Shown one piece after another: positions 50,676 through 61,194 of a stretch of 64,000 bases of DNA. Origin of the DNA: Odontocerum albicorne (Eukaryota; Arthropoda; Insecta; Trichoptera; Odontoceridae). Under the pieces are notes generated by a model. It made no database searches, was not told the origin of the DNA, and was given only the letters and a program-made list of their open reading frames with translations. The DNA is taken from the NCBI GenBank assembly GCA_949825065.1, contig OX463865.1:19701115-19765114 (forward strand), given 5' to 3'. Positions within the stretch are counted from its first letter, which is position 1; each line of letters begins with the position of its first letter. The position numbers were made by a program, and so were the translations under genes.

Positions 50676-53413
50676 CAGGGATGGCGAACCTATGGCACGC
50701 GTGCCACAGGTGGCACGCGAGACGATTTTGCGTGGCACGCGAATGAGGAGAAAAAATAAAAGTGTATAAGAAAAAATAAAAAAAGTTATAGAAATAGTAT
50801 TAAAAAAATATTTAAATAGCGACGTGTATTTTCTTCGTTCATAAATAATTTCAGAAACGAAGGATATGACGACATTCATGCATAAATAAATCGCATTGTT
50901 TAATGCTTCCCGCGCGGTGCTAGTCCCTTGAGGTGTATTTTTTTTTTTGTAATGAACTTCGCTCCCGGCACGAGCCGTTCCGAAGTGTTTGATTTATCCA
51001 CGACATACGTCGCACTGCGCGCTCTCGATGCGCATTAGATCATCAGCTCTCCTGTGGTTTAGGTGTATAATTGCTACTCTTGTGGATGAATATGATTTAT
51101 CGACAATTTAAGTTCGACGATTTGATGTTTCAGTGACAGAATAACTCTTTACCTGATCGGAGCAGTTTTGTTATCAATTTGTGCTATAAAAACAATCTAA
51201 TTAATACAGAAACAAACTGTTTATTGGCACCCACAAAGATGGCTGTACCATATAAGAAACAAAAACTTGGTGAAGCCAGCAGTAAAAATTCTGGCAGACA
51301 ATTTCAAAATTGGTGGACTGAAATGTGCGGTGTAATTGAAAGAAGTGACAAAGCAATATGTGTTATATGTTCTGTGTCAGTGGTATCTAGAACATCATCT
51401 GTAAAAAGACACTATGAAACAATTCATAAGGAACTTCTTGGCAAAAGCAGAGATGAACAAAAAGAATATATTTTAAGAGCAATCAAAAACAAAAATCTAC
51501 AATCGAGTGCTTTAAATAAGTTTGTTAATAGTAATTCCAATTATGTTGCTGTTAGCTTTGAAATAGCCAAAATAATTGCCAAAAATGGAAAACCATTCAG
51601 CGATGCAGACTACATCAAGAATGCATTTTTAGAATGCGCACCATTTCTTTTTGAGGATTTTGGAAATAAAGAAAAAATATTCGAACGAATAAAAGAATTG
51701 CCTATCGCTCGAAATACAATAAAAGACAGAATCTTGAAGATGGGTAAAAATGTAACATATCAACAAAAAACAGATATAAAATTATGTGATTGGATTTCTA
51801 TTTGTCTTGATGAAAGCACTGATGTCACTCTCTCGGCTCGATTAGCTATTTTTGTTCGATATTTTGTTGGCAATAAAATAATGGAAGAATTAATAAGTTT
51901 GGTATCTTTACCAGAAACTACTAAAGGCACAGATGTTTGCAAAGCAGTTGTAGAGGCTCTTTCTAGAGCAGAAATAAATTTGTCGAAAATCGTTTCAGCA
52001 AGTACAGATGGTGCACCCAGTATGATTGGCCAAACAGCAGGATTCGTCAATTTATTTACAAAGTTTGTTGGCCATCCACTGTTAGCATTTCATTGTATAA
52101 TACACCAGGAAGCGCTGTGTGCAAAGGATGGTCTTAAATCTTTTGAAGATGTGATGAAACTTGTGACTAAGATAGTCAATTATATTGCTGCGCATCCTTT
52201 ATGCAAAAGAAAATTTGAATCATTATTAAATGAGGTCTATTCGATGTATAATGGATTAACGATGTATAATAACGTTCGTTGGCTTAGTCGCGGCAAAGTA
52301 CTTCAGCGTTTCGTCGAGTGCTTTGATGAAATTTATATGTTTTTAAGTAACCAGAAAATAATTCAGTATGAAGAATTATCAGATGTTGAGTGGATTTCGA
52401 GATTGATGTTCTTTACTGATTTTTGCTTCCATTTGAATGATCTAAATATAAAATTACAAGGCCGTGGCAAAATAATTACTGTTATGTTTGATAATATAAA
52501 AGCATTTGAAGCTAAGTTACAAATATTTAAGCGTGATATAATGACCAGAAATTTTAAGTACTTTCCCAACCTAAAAAAATACATGATGGATCTGGAAATC
52601 CATGAAAAGCCAGACGTAGGAAAATTAATAGAATCATTTGAAAATGCTTTAGACGCAACAATAGAACAATTTTCAAGAAGGTTTGTTCAGTTTCGACAAC
52701 TTGAAGAAACTACAAAATTTATTACCCATCCAGACACATATAAGTATCAACAATTAAACTTAACAATGTTTGAATACATGGAATTAGATGATTTTGAAAT
52801 GGAATTGGTAGATTTTCAGTCGAGTTCGATATGGACACAAAAATTTAAAGACTTAAGAATTGTTTTGGAAGAAATTGAGCGAGATCGATTCGTTGGACCA
52901 GTCCAGAGGAATGCCGAAAATGAAGTACTTACAACTTGGCAATCCATCCCGGAAACTTTTTCTTGTCTTAAAAAAATAGCAATGGGCATATTAAAAATTT
53001 TTCCGTCGACGTATTCCTGTGAATCATTATTTTCTTCAATGAACTTTATTAAATCAGACATAAGAAGTAGACTTACAGACGAAAGTACTACTGCTTGTAT
53101 TTTATTAAAAGCTACCAGCTATGAACCCGATATAAAATATTTGGCATCTAGCATCCAACAACAAAAATCTCACTAATAAGTTTTGAGGTTCACAATTTTT
53201 TTCAAGTCTATTTTTTTATTTATTTCTCTTAGTTGGCCATTAATAAGTACTTAATTATTTTCCTCGGTGTATTAATTTTTGTTTTTATTAAAAATCTGAA
53301 GTTGCACAAACATTTGATGCATTTTTATTTCCATGGCATGTGGCACGCGACATATTATTTTATTGAAAAAAAAATTTTTTGGCACTCAGTCTCAAAAAGG
53401 TTCGCCATCCCTG
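50676..53413 (+). mobile_element. hAT (Charlie-like) transposon, 2738 bp
   Basis: Ends CAGGGATGGCGAACCTATGG and (complement of right end) CAGGGATGGCGAACCTTTTT, 16-bp perfect TIRs. The 8-bp TSDs are TCTTATAT (50668-50675) and TCTTGTAT (53414-53421), one mismatch. TGGCACGCG words lie under both ends (50692-50736 and 53340). Confidence 0.94.
51239..53176 (+). CDS. hAT (Charlie/GTF2IRD2-like) transposase, 645 aa, open
   Basis: Transposase of the hAT superfamily, of the type from which vertebrate GTF2IRD2 and SCAND3-like domains derive. I start at the ATG at 51239 (MAVPYKKQK), since basic N-termini of this form are usual; the frame is open from 51179 and an upstream Met would add 20 residues. A C-X2-C-X13-H-X4-H BED-like finger is at 41-63 (CVIC start). 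Catalytic Asp 191 (ICLDESTDVT), second Asp 257 (STDGAPSM), C286-X2-H289 (FHCIIHQEAL) and NVRWLSRGKVLQR follow. The C-terminal hAT region is at about 588-610 (FPSTYSCESLFSSMNFIKSD), with Glu 595 the probable third catalytic residue. No internal stop or frameshift. Confidence 0.93.
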   Translation: MAVPYKKQKLGEASSKNSGRQFQNWWTEMCGVIERSDKAICVICSVSVVSRTSSVKRHYETIHKELLGKSRDEQKEYILRAIKNKNLQSSALNKFVNSNSNYVAVSFEIAKIIAKNGKPFSDADYIKNAFLECAPFLFEDFGNKEKIFERIKELPIARNTIKDRILKMGKNVTYQQKTDIKLCDWISICLDESTDVTLSARLAIFVRYFVGNKIMEELISLVSLPETTKGTDVCKAVVEALSRAEINLSKIVSASTDGAPSMIGQTAGFVNLFTKFVGHPLLAFHCIIHQEALCAKDGLKSFEDVMKLVTKIVNYIAAHPLCKRKFESLLNEVYSMYNGLTMYNNVRWLSRGKVLQRFVECFDEIYMFLSNQKIIQYEELSDVEWISRLMFFTDFCFHLNDLNIKLQGRGKIITVMFDNIKAFEAKLQIFKRDIMTRNFKYFPNLKKYMMDLEIHEKPDVGKLIESFENALDATIEQFSRRFVQFRQLEETTKFITHPDTYKYQQLNLTMFEYMELDDFEMELVDFQSSSIWTQKFKDLRIVLEEIERDRFVGPVQRNAENEVLTTWQSIPETFSCLKKIAMGILKIFPSTYSCESLFSSMNFIKSDIRSRLTDESTTACILLKATSYEPDIKYLASSIQQQKSH

Positions 53414-53429
53414 TCTTGTATTGTACTCG

Positions 53430-54359
53430 TAACATCCGAGGTTTGATAAGAAAGTAATAAGATTTTTCATTTTTATCAAAAACTATTTGTTCAATAATTA
53501 ATATTAATATTGTCCCCTTCAAAGAAGTCCCAATAGGATAAAATACACTTTCGCCAAGGTTTTTTTTCAATCCGCTAAACATTTGGGCTACGCACTTTAT
53601 GGGATTGTCTTTACCTCACCCAGCGATTTTGCCTTTATCTTTTCTATGGTCGCAAAACGTCCTTTCAATGTATCTTTGATAATAGTACAAAATAAGTCGC
53701 AAGGGGGCCATATCTGGTGAATAAGGTGGCTGCGGCATAACGACGATGTTGGTTTAGTGCAGGGATCGGTGGACTTTCTAGTGAGAAGAGCCAAATATTA
53801 ATTAAACAGAATATCAACATTTTCATAGAGCCGCAACATAAATTTTCACTGTAGCTATATACATTTGAATGGCGAAAAAAAAAACGAGATAAAATCGTTC
53901 TTCTTTGGGACCTTGTGCCGACATATATCGCACAAAGAGTAGATTTTTTTTCTACAGCATTCGCAATGACTTCTCCACGAGTTTGTCCCTTGAGAGGCGG
54001 CAATCCTAGAAGTTCTTCTTTGCGACCTTATGCCGACATATGTGTTATCGTACAAAGAGTGATACTTTTGCTGTGTCACATGACTCATCGATTGCAATCG
54101 ATATTACAGAAGTCAGCTTAATATTTTCGACTCGTTACACTCGAAGACGTTTTGGCTCTTGTTGTTCTGATGAGGCTGCGGAGTGGAGGTGAACCTGGAG
54201 CTGAAGAGTCGCAAATTCCTATGAAAAGAGCCGGCAAACCCTTCGTTTAGTGGAACATTTTAACGAATTAGAAGTGAGTCATTTTGAGCAGTTCCTGCTT
54301 CGTCAACGTGCTCTTAAAAATAAAAGCTTTCGATCTTCTAAAGACTTATTTTGTTCCCC
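53430..54359 (-). pseudogene. mariner-like transposase C-terminus, split by a hAT
   Basis: Minus strand: the sequence upstream of the break (54359-54253) leads into VVMPQPPYSPDMAP, the region of the third catalytic Asp in SETMAR/GVQW-like transposases. After a frameshift come CDLFCTIIKDTLKGRFATIE, then DWKKNLGESVF-like sequence toward 53460. Stops and at least one frameshift. The N-terminal half is not present. Confidence 0.68.
53760..54244. mobile_element. Non-autonomous hAT, 485 bp, degraded ends
   Basis: Perfect 8-bp duplication GTTTAGTG at 53752-53759 and 54245-54252. Left end CAGGGATCGGTGGACTTTCT, with GAAGAGCC below it; right end complement has GGTTTGCCGGCTCTTTTC. TIRs are only partly matching. 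A local repeat (GCCGACATAT, CTTCTTTG) occurs at 53900-54050. No coding content. Confidence 0.7.
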
Positions 54360-54987
54360 TTAACCTTTCCTTCCCTGTGTTGGGTATCTTCTACACGTTG
54401 CTTCTAATAACCATCAATATCTCTATAAATATAACAAATACAAGGTTAAGATTTTAGGTATTCCTCCATAATATATTTACGCATTGATTTAAAAAATAAT
54501 ATTAATAATAATCAGAATTTATCGACTACATCGAGGTGTTTTGTAAAGATCGAAAACAAATTCGCATTTAAACGCTGCGAGTGCCTCGTCTTGACGATAG
54601 TTGAATAGTATGCGGGAAGCGCGACACTATATTCGCATCTCACTCTTGCATACTCCACTGAATTGCGAGGAGCTGAATTGTCTCAACGTCGCAAGCATAG
54701 CGTAAGCGCCGGGGTATGCGACTGACGTTCCGCGCCACTAGTAGCTTCTAGGCTTGCAAATAGGTTAGACGTACGCCCGTTCCGTGAGCGTTGCCAGATG
54801 GTTTTTTAATGTTTTCAGCAAATAAATCTCAATTATTATAATTTTTAACTTCAATTATAATTAATTAAGGGGATTATCTATTAATGTTCTTATTTTTCCG
54901 ATTTAAAATCGCTAATTTTTGATCGCGTACTCACTACCCAACACCGGAACACGCGTTTCATTTTTATCACCGTAAGGGAAGGGTTAA
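54360..54987 (+). mobile_element. TTAA MITE, subfamily A, copy 5
   Basis: TTAA at 54360-54363 and 54984-54987; ends as in copies 3 and 4. Confidence 0.93.
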
Positions 54988-55019
54988 CAACGTGGGTAGA
55001 GGTAGGATCGAACTGAAAT

Positions 55020-55125
55020 GAACTGAACAAACAATAATAATGGGTTCGAATCCCGAGATAGAGCGCCCTTGTCGTCCTTGTATACGGCGCTTTATAAATT
55101 GTCCTTTTATTATTATTAATATAAG
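55020..55125 (+). mobile_element. SINE-2-like fragment
   Basis: B-box-like GGGTTCGAATCCCGAGATAG (about 55042) then GGCGCTTTATAAATTGTCC, reminiscent of the tail at 61330-61360. Confidence 0.4.
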
Positions 55126-55419
55126 TTTTAGGCATAGCGTTCTGGCACGTCGAACTGAATGATGTCATTCCTATTGCCATTAAGATGGATGAATAGTCTC
55201 TGTCAGTAGCGTAGCGAGAGTTGTTTGCGCCCAGGGACAACACACAAAAATACCTCTTTGCACAAAGTGTAAGCTATTAAACGCAATTTATTTTTGAAGT
55301 CATTTGCACATTACAGGTTTTAATTCGTGCAAGGATCAAACATAAATTAAAAAAACATGGATTCATTTTAAAAAAATAAGACTTATTTGATAAAAACAAT
55401 AGTAAAATTGTATATGTTA

Positions 55420-55960
55420 CATTAAAAACATGACAAAATTTTGCATGTTAAATAATATAAAAAATAAATTATTTCAAGTATTACATTAAATTTAAGATTT
55501 TTCCTGAAGGAGCTGAGTGACACATGAGACACGTCTATGTGAAGACACACACGGTTAAAAAGTGTGATTGCTCTACCTATCGGCATTTTCAAAGGCAGGT
55601 TGATTCGATTTATAGCTGGATATAGCAATCTATGGGTGCGTTGTCTCAAATAATTATCCGGAACATACAAACCAAGACCGCTTAGGACGAATGAGTTAAC
55701 TAAATTACTCCTGAGCAAACAAAAAAGTGGACACCGCATCGAAGAGATCTTCCACTCTCTAATGATCTGTAACTAAGCATCCACAGTAAGGAGACACTTG
55801 GATAAAGCCAGGGATAATATCCATACACTGTCATGTAGAGACAACGGAGAATTCTTTTCTGGACCCTTTCTAGTATGAGGGAATACGTAATTTTTACTGG
55901 CGTCCATATTATAGAACAATATTTGTTACGATTTCTGACCAAATAATCATGCAATTTTAT
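55420..55960 (-). pseudogene. Jockey-type LINE C-terminus (LINE-E relative)
   Basis: Minus strand, two frames: 55954-55700 reads SIIWTPVKITYSLILERVQK, then RILRCLYMTVYGYYPWLYPS; 55739-55422 reads GLGLYVPDNYLRQRTHRLLY, then MPIGRAITLFNR and DVSHVSLSSFRKNLKF. This is the thumb and tail region of a Jockey-like RT protein, related to but distinct from LINE-E. One frameshift at about 55720. Confidence 0.75.
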
Positions 55961-55982
55961 GAGTACGTAGGTATGAATAGTT

Positions 55983-56370
55983 TCTTCTTCTTCTCAGTGT
56001 CATGTCAGGTCCCCCAACGTTAAGTATCACCTGAAAGTAGGTATCTTTGTCCCCGGCAGCCCGAAAAGGATCCCCAACGCTCCTTATACCAGTCCAATAA
56101 CGTATATTACGGAGCCAGGAAATTTGCCTCCTGCCGACACCTCTTCGACCCTCTATTTTGCCTTGGATGATCAGGTGCAGTAATTTGTACTTTTCTCCTC
56201 TAAGTACATGCCCCAAATAGGACACCGGTCGAATTTTAATATTAGTCAGCAACTCTCTATCAACTTTGGCTCTTTGAAGAACCCTCGTGTTGCCGACCAT
56301 ATCCGTCCAAGGTATCCGTAGCATTCTCCGGTGTATCCACATTTCGAATGCTTCCAGTCGGTTCATACTA
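55983..56370 (-). pseudogene. LINE-C C-terminal fragment
   Basis: The minus strand is open for about 130 aa: EMWIHRRMLRIPWTDMVGNT, then VSYLGHVLRGEKYKLLHLII and GRRGVGRRQISWLRNIRYW, ending with the GAAGAAGAA tail near 55983. It is the best kept LINE-C copy; no TSD recognised. Confidence 0.8.
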
Positions 56371-56675
56371 CCAACTTTGAAGGTCCGTGACTAACCGTTG
56401 TCGAAGTTTCAAGTTTAGATTATCATCGCAGAAAACAGTGTTTGACTTAACAAATTACAATGTCCTCTAGTGTATAAATAATATTGTGTTAACTATAAAG
56501 AATATACTTAAGTTTACTTGTCTGAAGTGCTAACAAAAGCAAAAACAAGAAACAGACACCGACAAGGCTGGGGAAAATTATGGAAAGCTTTTTAAAAAAA
56601 ATCTCTAATTTAGCACCTCCCGTAGCTCTGCGCCCGATGATAATTTTCCTTCGTGCCCCTCTTGACACGCCACTG

Positions 56676-56999
56676 ATCTCTCCATCGGTTTCTCCTTTAA
56701 TCTTGCCTCTTAGTGTTTATGACTGCTATGCTAACGAGTTTTGCGAATAAAAGCAAACAAAAAGACTATAATTATTAATAATGTTTGTATAAATTAAATA
56801 TTTAAATGCTTAAATAAATTTTAACAATTTTTTTAAATCTACACAAGTACAAAAGTAATAAAAGTTTAGAAAGACCTGGGGAAAGGTGAGCCCGCAGCGC
56901 ATTTAATTGGATACGCCGGCTAATCAGGTAGAGATGTTATCAAATCAATGTATCTTACCTGCAAGGCATAAATACTCGTACATACATATCATGACACCA
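56676..56999. other. Unassigned
   Basis: No gene or repeat recognised. Confidence 0.4.
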
Positions 57000-57190
57000 T
57001 TTCTCTGTTGGGATAAGCAGAGGACAGAGCGGCACACTTTTATATCTCGACATATATCCTTCGACTCTTCTCTTTATCTATACACCTTCTCATATAACTC
57101 CTACTATTTCTCTGAATTTCTGCGTTTCCTTCTTTAAAAATATTGTATAATTCGCTTGACCCAACCATATTTTCCTTGGTCTTCACGTTT
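57000..57190 (-). mobile_element. LINE-D 3' tail
   Basis: Antisense match to the 5200-5400 LINE-D tail (TTTATATCTCGACATATATC, then the AATTCGCTTGACCCAACCAT segment). Confidence 0.55.
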
Positions 57191-57504
57191 TAGACACAAT
57201 CTGCGATATACATTTCAATTTTCAGCAATACAAGTTGGCAGTTTATTTTTGACAGGCGAGTATTAAAAATGCATTTTGGCACGTTTGCTATTTTTTTTTA
57301 TTTAAAACATGACGACTAAGAATCTGCGTTAAAAATGGAATCAAATGCAATGTGGAGTGGTGCAAATGTTGGAGAAAGTTTTTGGCGAGGTTGCTATATC
57401 GAAACCAAGGTTTATGAATAGTACATATGGCCGTTAGAAAACCGCAAGAAGATAAAGGTACTTTTAAAGATCTTTCGATCTTCTTCAGTTTCAATCCTAG
57501 TGAT
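57191..57504. other. Unassigned
   Basis: No gene. The open minus-strand frame 57288-57539 has no motif. Confidence 0.35.
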
Positions 57505-57710
57505 TGGTTAGCAGCAAAGCTCTGCATCTCCTCCTCCACTCCGCTCGGTCTTCAGCGATCCTCTTGAGCTCTGTGTAGGAGGTGCAGTCCATATCGTGCC
57601 ATATTTGCTCCAGATACTCCCGGCGAAGGGGCCCTCTGCCAATCGATCCCTCAATCATTCTCTCCAGTATATTGTGCAGGAGATCTTCCGATATGTGATA
57701 GTAACACATT
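57505..57710 (-). pseudogene. LINE-F C-terminal fragment
   Basis: Minus strand: a LLHNILERMIEGSIGRGPLR segment, then REYLEQIWHDMDCTSYTELK and AEDRAEWRRR. Same family as 2449-2900, shorter. The conserved GRPRR is GRGPLRR here. Confidence 0.68.
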
Positions 57711-57733
57711 CGACTTTGGGTGAAGTGGAGGAG

Positions 57734-57791
57734 TATGGTTGAATATGAACACTACACACATCACTGTGTGTAGTGTTCATATTCAACCATA
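57734..57791. repeat. Perfect 26-bp hairpin
   Basis: 57734-57759 (TATGGTTGAATATGAACACT...) is the exact reverse complement of 57766-57791, loop ATCACT. No TSD or TIR-type ends are evident. Stands just beyond the LINE-F fragment. Confidence 0.93.
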
Positions 57792-58024
57792 AATCATAAA
57801 TAATCAGAGAATTGTTACTCTCATTGATGTCATCACAAAGTCAATTGCAATAACAATAAATTAACAAGCACGATACGATGTCAATAAAATGATTGTAAAA
57901 CGCAACGCATGATGCTAATGCAGGCCACTTGAGCTCTAATTAATGGTCTTGCTGTAACACTGATGAACTGGGGCACTGCACGACTGTTGCTCTTCACTTA
58001 ACAGTTAACAGTTTTTAGTCATCA

Positions 58025-58205
58025 TAAAACTTAATCTGCTAGAGTACTATTATATCGAAAGTCGGGGGAGTAGATGGTTCAGATGGAAAATGTGTACTTT
58101 CTTCTAAAAAATATTTAAATTATGATTGCAATGCAGCATTTCACGGAGATATGTTTACGGGAGGGAACGTCATAGTGACCTCGTTTCTCCCTAGTGCAAG
58201 TATGT
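58025..58205 (+). repeat. Dispersed repeat R, copy 1
   Basis: Matches 63115-63197 plus 63581-63670 (GGGGGAGTAGATGGTTCAGA, then CATTTCACGGAGATATGTTT). This copy lacks the LINE-B insertion of the second. Confidence 0.6.
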
Positions 58206-58365
58206 ACACCTAAAGAATTTGGGCTTTATGGACCCTTAATATACTAATTTTGGTGAAAGAGATAACTTCACCCCTTTCCAATTGAGAGTGTAGGAGCAAA
58301 GGGTAGATGTGGTCAGATAATAAATGTTCGGATAAATATATTAAATTGCAACTACTTTTCTAGTG

Positions 58366-58856
58366 CTTCACTTATCTGCAGGAGGTAGGAGTAGGTAACT
58401 ATCCAATAACACTTATCTGCAGGGGATAGGGAAGCTATCCAAGAACTCTTATCTGCAGGGGGTAGGGAAGCTATCCAAGAACACTTATCTGCAGGGGATA
58501 GGGAAGCTATCCAAGAACTCTTATCTGCAGGGGGTAGGGAAGCTATCCAAGAACTCTTATCTGCAGGGGGTAGGGAAGCTATCCAAGAACTCTTATCTGC
58601 AGGGGGTAGGGAAGCTATCCAAGAACTCTTATCTGCAGGGGGTAGGGAAGCTATCCAAGAACACTTATCTGCAGGGGATAGGGAAGCTATCCAAGAACTC
58701 TTATCTGCAGGGGGTAGGGAAGCTATCCAAGAACACTTATCTGTAGGGGGTAGGGAAGCTATCCAAGAACACTTATCTGTAGGGGGTAGGGAAGCTATCC
58801 AAGAACACTTATCTGCAGGGGGTAGGGAACCTATCCAAGAACACTTATGTGCAGGG
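58366..58856. repeat. 36-bp minisatellite, about 13 copies
   Basis: Unit CTATCCAAGAACACTTATCT plus GCAGGGGGTAGGGAAG. A minus-strand frame (58352-58888, repeating DKSSWIASLPPA) is open only because 36 is divisible by three. The right edge meets a truncated Harbinger-like element. Confidence 0.95.
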
Positions 58857-58867
58857 CGCTTAGCTTG

Positions 58868-59068
58868 TAAAATCACTTGGTGACACAATAAAATTAACCA
58901 TTACGGCTGTTCGCTAGGAGATTCACACGGTGATTAATGGTCATGAAGCGTGGCGTGCAGTGTGGCCATTGCGATAGTATGCGGTGCGTTGGTTCGCTAG
59001 GATATGTCACCTAACTCGCAGCGTAGCTGTAAGCATCAAGCGAAGCTCCTACCTGTGTGGCCGAGGCC
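58868..59068 (-). mobile_element. PIF/Harbinger-like element, one end only
   Basis: On the minus strand it starts GGCCGAGGCC (59068; TAA adjoining at 59071-59069) or, read further, GGCCACACAGGTAGGAGC, and matches the first 200 bases of 60643-61171. It is cut off at the point where that element has its ATG, next to the 36-bp array. Confidence 0.75.
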
Positions 59069-59071
59069 TTA

Positions 59072-59240
59072 GCCTTAATGCTTCAAGTATCGCAGGACAG
59101 TTAAAGCAAAAACTTTGGAATATCGCTATGGATTCTTTTCGTCTTGTTTCGAGGCTTCTATAGCACACCGTTAGAAGTTCGACATGGCGCGCATATTTTG
59201 GGTAATCTCCCTTTGTTCTGTACCATTGATATCTGAGGAT
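59072..59240 (-). pseudogene. LINE-E fragment
   Basis: Antisense LINE-E part containing AGGACAGTTAAAGC and TCTTGTTTCGAGGCTTCTAT; no tail domain. Stands in the 62.1-kb copy order. Confidence 0.6.
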
Positions 59241-59994
59241 TTTTTTTGTATATTTCTTCCACCATCTGAGAAAATACTACCTAGACAGCAGAATTCCTCA
59301 ATTTGCTCTAATACTTAATTATTCGTTCATATATCGCATCTACTCGTTCTTTACTTTTCCAACTTTTCTGCCACTTTGCCTTTTGATTCTGTAACATTCA
59401 TTCTCAGATCTTTCTCTTCGCATCTCTCATACAATTTACTTATCAAACATTACATTTACTTTTCCTTACTAAAATCCTGTTGTAGACTTCCATCATAGCA
59501 ATATTTGATACTGCTCGATTCGAGCGTATATAATTTAGTATCACATTGACTATTCGTTGTCACACAAGAAACTATCGTTTCTCTTTCTAAGTCCATCAAA
59601 GCGAATACTTCACGGTCGATGCACTTGGTGTTGCACCCGGAAACTATGGGACTCGATGCTCGATGACTCAGAGAGTGAAATTAACACATGGGCAGAGCTG
59701 CTGGCAGCAATTATGCGTATTGTTACAGTAATTGCTTTAACACACAAGCAGCGGCCGCCTGCTGAAGTATGGAGGCGATAAGTGGATTCGAAATACTGCG
59801 TGTTCGTTCACTATTATCGTTAGCTGATTCACCCGTTTTGAATACAAATGTCAACATTGTATCTCTTATCAGCTTTGTTTTGGCGTTTTCCCTGGTGATC
59901 TATTAAAATTCTTTGACAGTACGTTGTCAACACCTGTCAATCGTTCTATTGATATTCTGTACTTTAAAATTTGTTTGTATTCGAGTGGCATACG
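59241..59994. other. Mostly unassigned
   Basis: 59290-59490 has weak antisense similarity to LINE-D (CATTCTCAGATCTTTC, CTCATACAATTTACTTATCA). The open frame 59557-59781 has no motif. Confidence 0.35.
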
Positions 59995-60395
59995 AAGGTA
60001 GTAGATGGTCGCAAGTAAAAGGCAGTAGACAGGGTGAACTGAAAGTTTGTTTTTTGGCTTTTGACGCTTCTTATGTGCGGCCGATCGCTCATCGCAAGCG
60101 ACTGTTTTCACCCGTGCATGCCGTCATAACTTGCGAAATATCACAATTTTCGCAAGTTTTCGCATGCATGGGCCGGCTTACTTTTGATACTGTCTCGCGA
60201 TGGCCGCGCATAAGGAACATTTCAGTTACGGTCGTGACACCGCACGGACCTCAACAAACATAAAATTTACCTACAAATCATCAAAAAATACATAAGAATT
60301 TATACATCAAAATATCATATCATAAAAGTACCAAATAACAAACAGGAAAACAAATACATCATATGTTTTGGCTGACGCATAAGTCCGATACAATG
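59995..60395. repeat. Dispersed repeat F, copy 2
   Basis: Counterpart of 11460-11890, same strand; shares CTTATGTGCGGCCGATCGCT and CACCGCACGGACC. The interval to 60639 is unassigned. Confidence 0.65.
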
Positions 60396-60642
60396 GGTCT
60401 TCCTCATGATTCTAAGAATGAACATATCAAAGACAAAATTGATGACTGTTAGTTATTCTCTTGTACGGTTTATCTCGACTGTCTGAGTTCAAGTTTATCA
60501 TCCTTGATATAATCTCAGGGGTAGTCCGATGGATCTCTTCTAATCTCCCATTAAATATTAACACTCTTCCACGGTTAGACCGACCTTCTTTGGAGTGTTG
60601 AACGATCAACTGTCCTCAGGTTTGCTGGCAGCCATAGTCTAA

Positions 60643-61171
60643 GGCCGAGGCCACACAGGTAGGAGCCTCGCTTGGTTCTTAGAGCTACACTGCGAGTTAG
60701 GCGACATATCCTAGCAAATCAACGCACCGCATACTATCGCAATGGCCACACTGCACGCTTCGCGCCACGCTACATGACGATTAGTCACCTAGTGAGTCTC
60801 GTAGCGAACAGACGTGTTGGTTAATTTTATTGTGCCACCAAGTGATATTACAAGATGGCAAAAGTTTTAATAACAGCTGTGTATAAAAGGGAGCCTTTGT
60901 GGAACCCATCGAACAAATTATACAAAAATGTACCTGTAATAAAATCACTTTGGAATGAAGTTGCACAGGAAGTAAATAAAGATAAGGTAAGCTGTAATGA
61001 AATTGGTAAGTTTTGAGAGTGGCATCGTTTGTTGACTCAATCGCTCCCAAATGTCAAATGAATTTGTGCGAAGCACTTTGGTGTGGCGAAGTATGAAGTC
61101 ACCTAGTATATATGTGAGTCACGTAAAACCTAGCTTAGCACCTAACGAAGCACTTTAGTGTGGTCTCGGCC
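60643..61171 (+). mobile_element. PIF/Harbinger-like element, 529 bp
   Basis: Inverted ends GGCCGAGGCCACACAGGTAG and (complement) GGCCGAGACCACACTAAAGT, flanked by TAA at 60640-60642 and 61172-61174, the three-base TSD usual for PIF/Harbinger. It has a short MADF-like exon and no transposase. The ends also resemble those of other GGCC-type elements, so the superfamily is an inference. Confidence 0.72.
60855..61016 (+). pseudogene. MADF/Myb-like exon, 53 codons
   Basis: From the ATG at 60855 the frame reads MAKVLITAVYKREPLWNPSN, then KLYKNVPVIKSLWNEVAQEV, the first two helices of a MADF (Adf-1/Myb-like) DNA-binding domain. PIF/Harbinger elements carry such a protein beside their transposase. 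A splice-donor-like AAGGTAAGC is at 60986-60994; read through, the frame stops at 61014. The third helix and the rest are missing. A lone 5' exon left in a deleted element is the most likely explanation. Confidence 0.6.
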
Positions 61172-61194
61172 TAACAGTTTGCATTTCACGCTTA

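Larger units (their letters stand above)
55204..56675. mobile_element. Possible DNA element with CAGT(A/G)GCGT ends, carrying two LINEs
   Basis: Left edge CAGTAGCGTAGCGAGAGT and right edge (complement) CAGTGGCGTGTCAAGAGG are imperfect inverted ends; GCGCCC words lie below both (55229, 56630). No TSD is evident, and the interior consists largely of LINE fragments at 55420-55960 and 55983-56370. Could instead be two unrelated sequences. Confidence 0.4.

Noticed and set aside
53230..53457. 74-aa frame downstream of the second hAT gene
   Set aside because: Lies across the right TIR of the transposon, so it is not an independent gene.
58352..58888. 178-aa minus-strand frame with repeated DKSSWIASLPPA
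   Set aside because: Exact translation of a 36-bp minisatellite; no start context or domain, and the period explains the lack of stops.
59557..59781. 74-aa frame near 59.6 kb as a gene
   Set aside because: No domain, no second copy, no supporting context.
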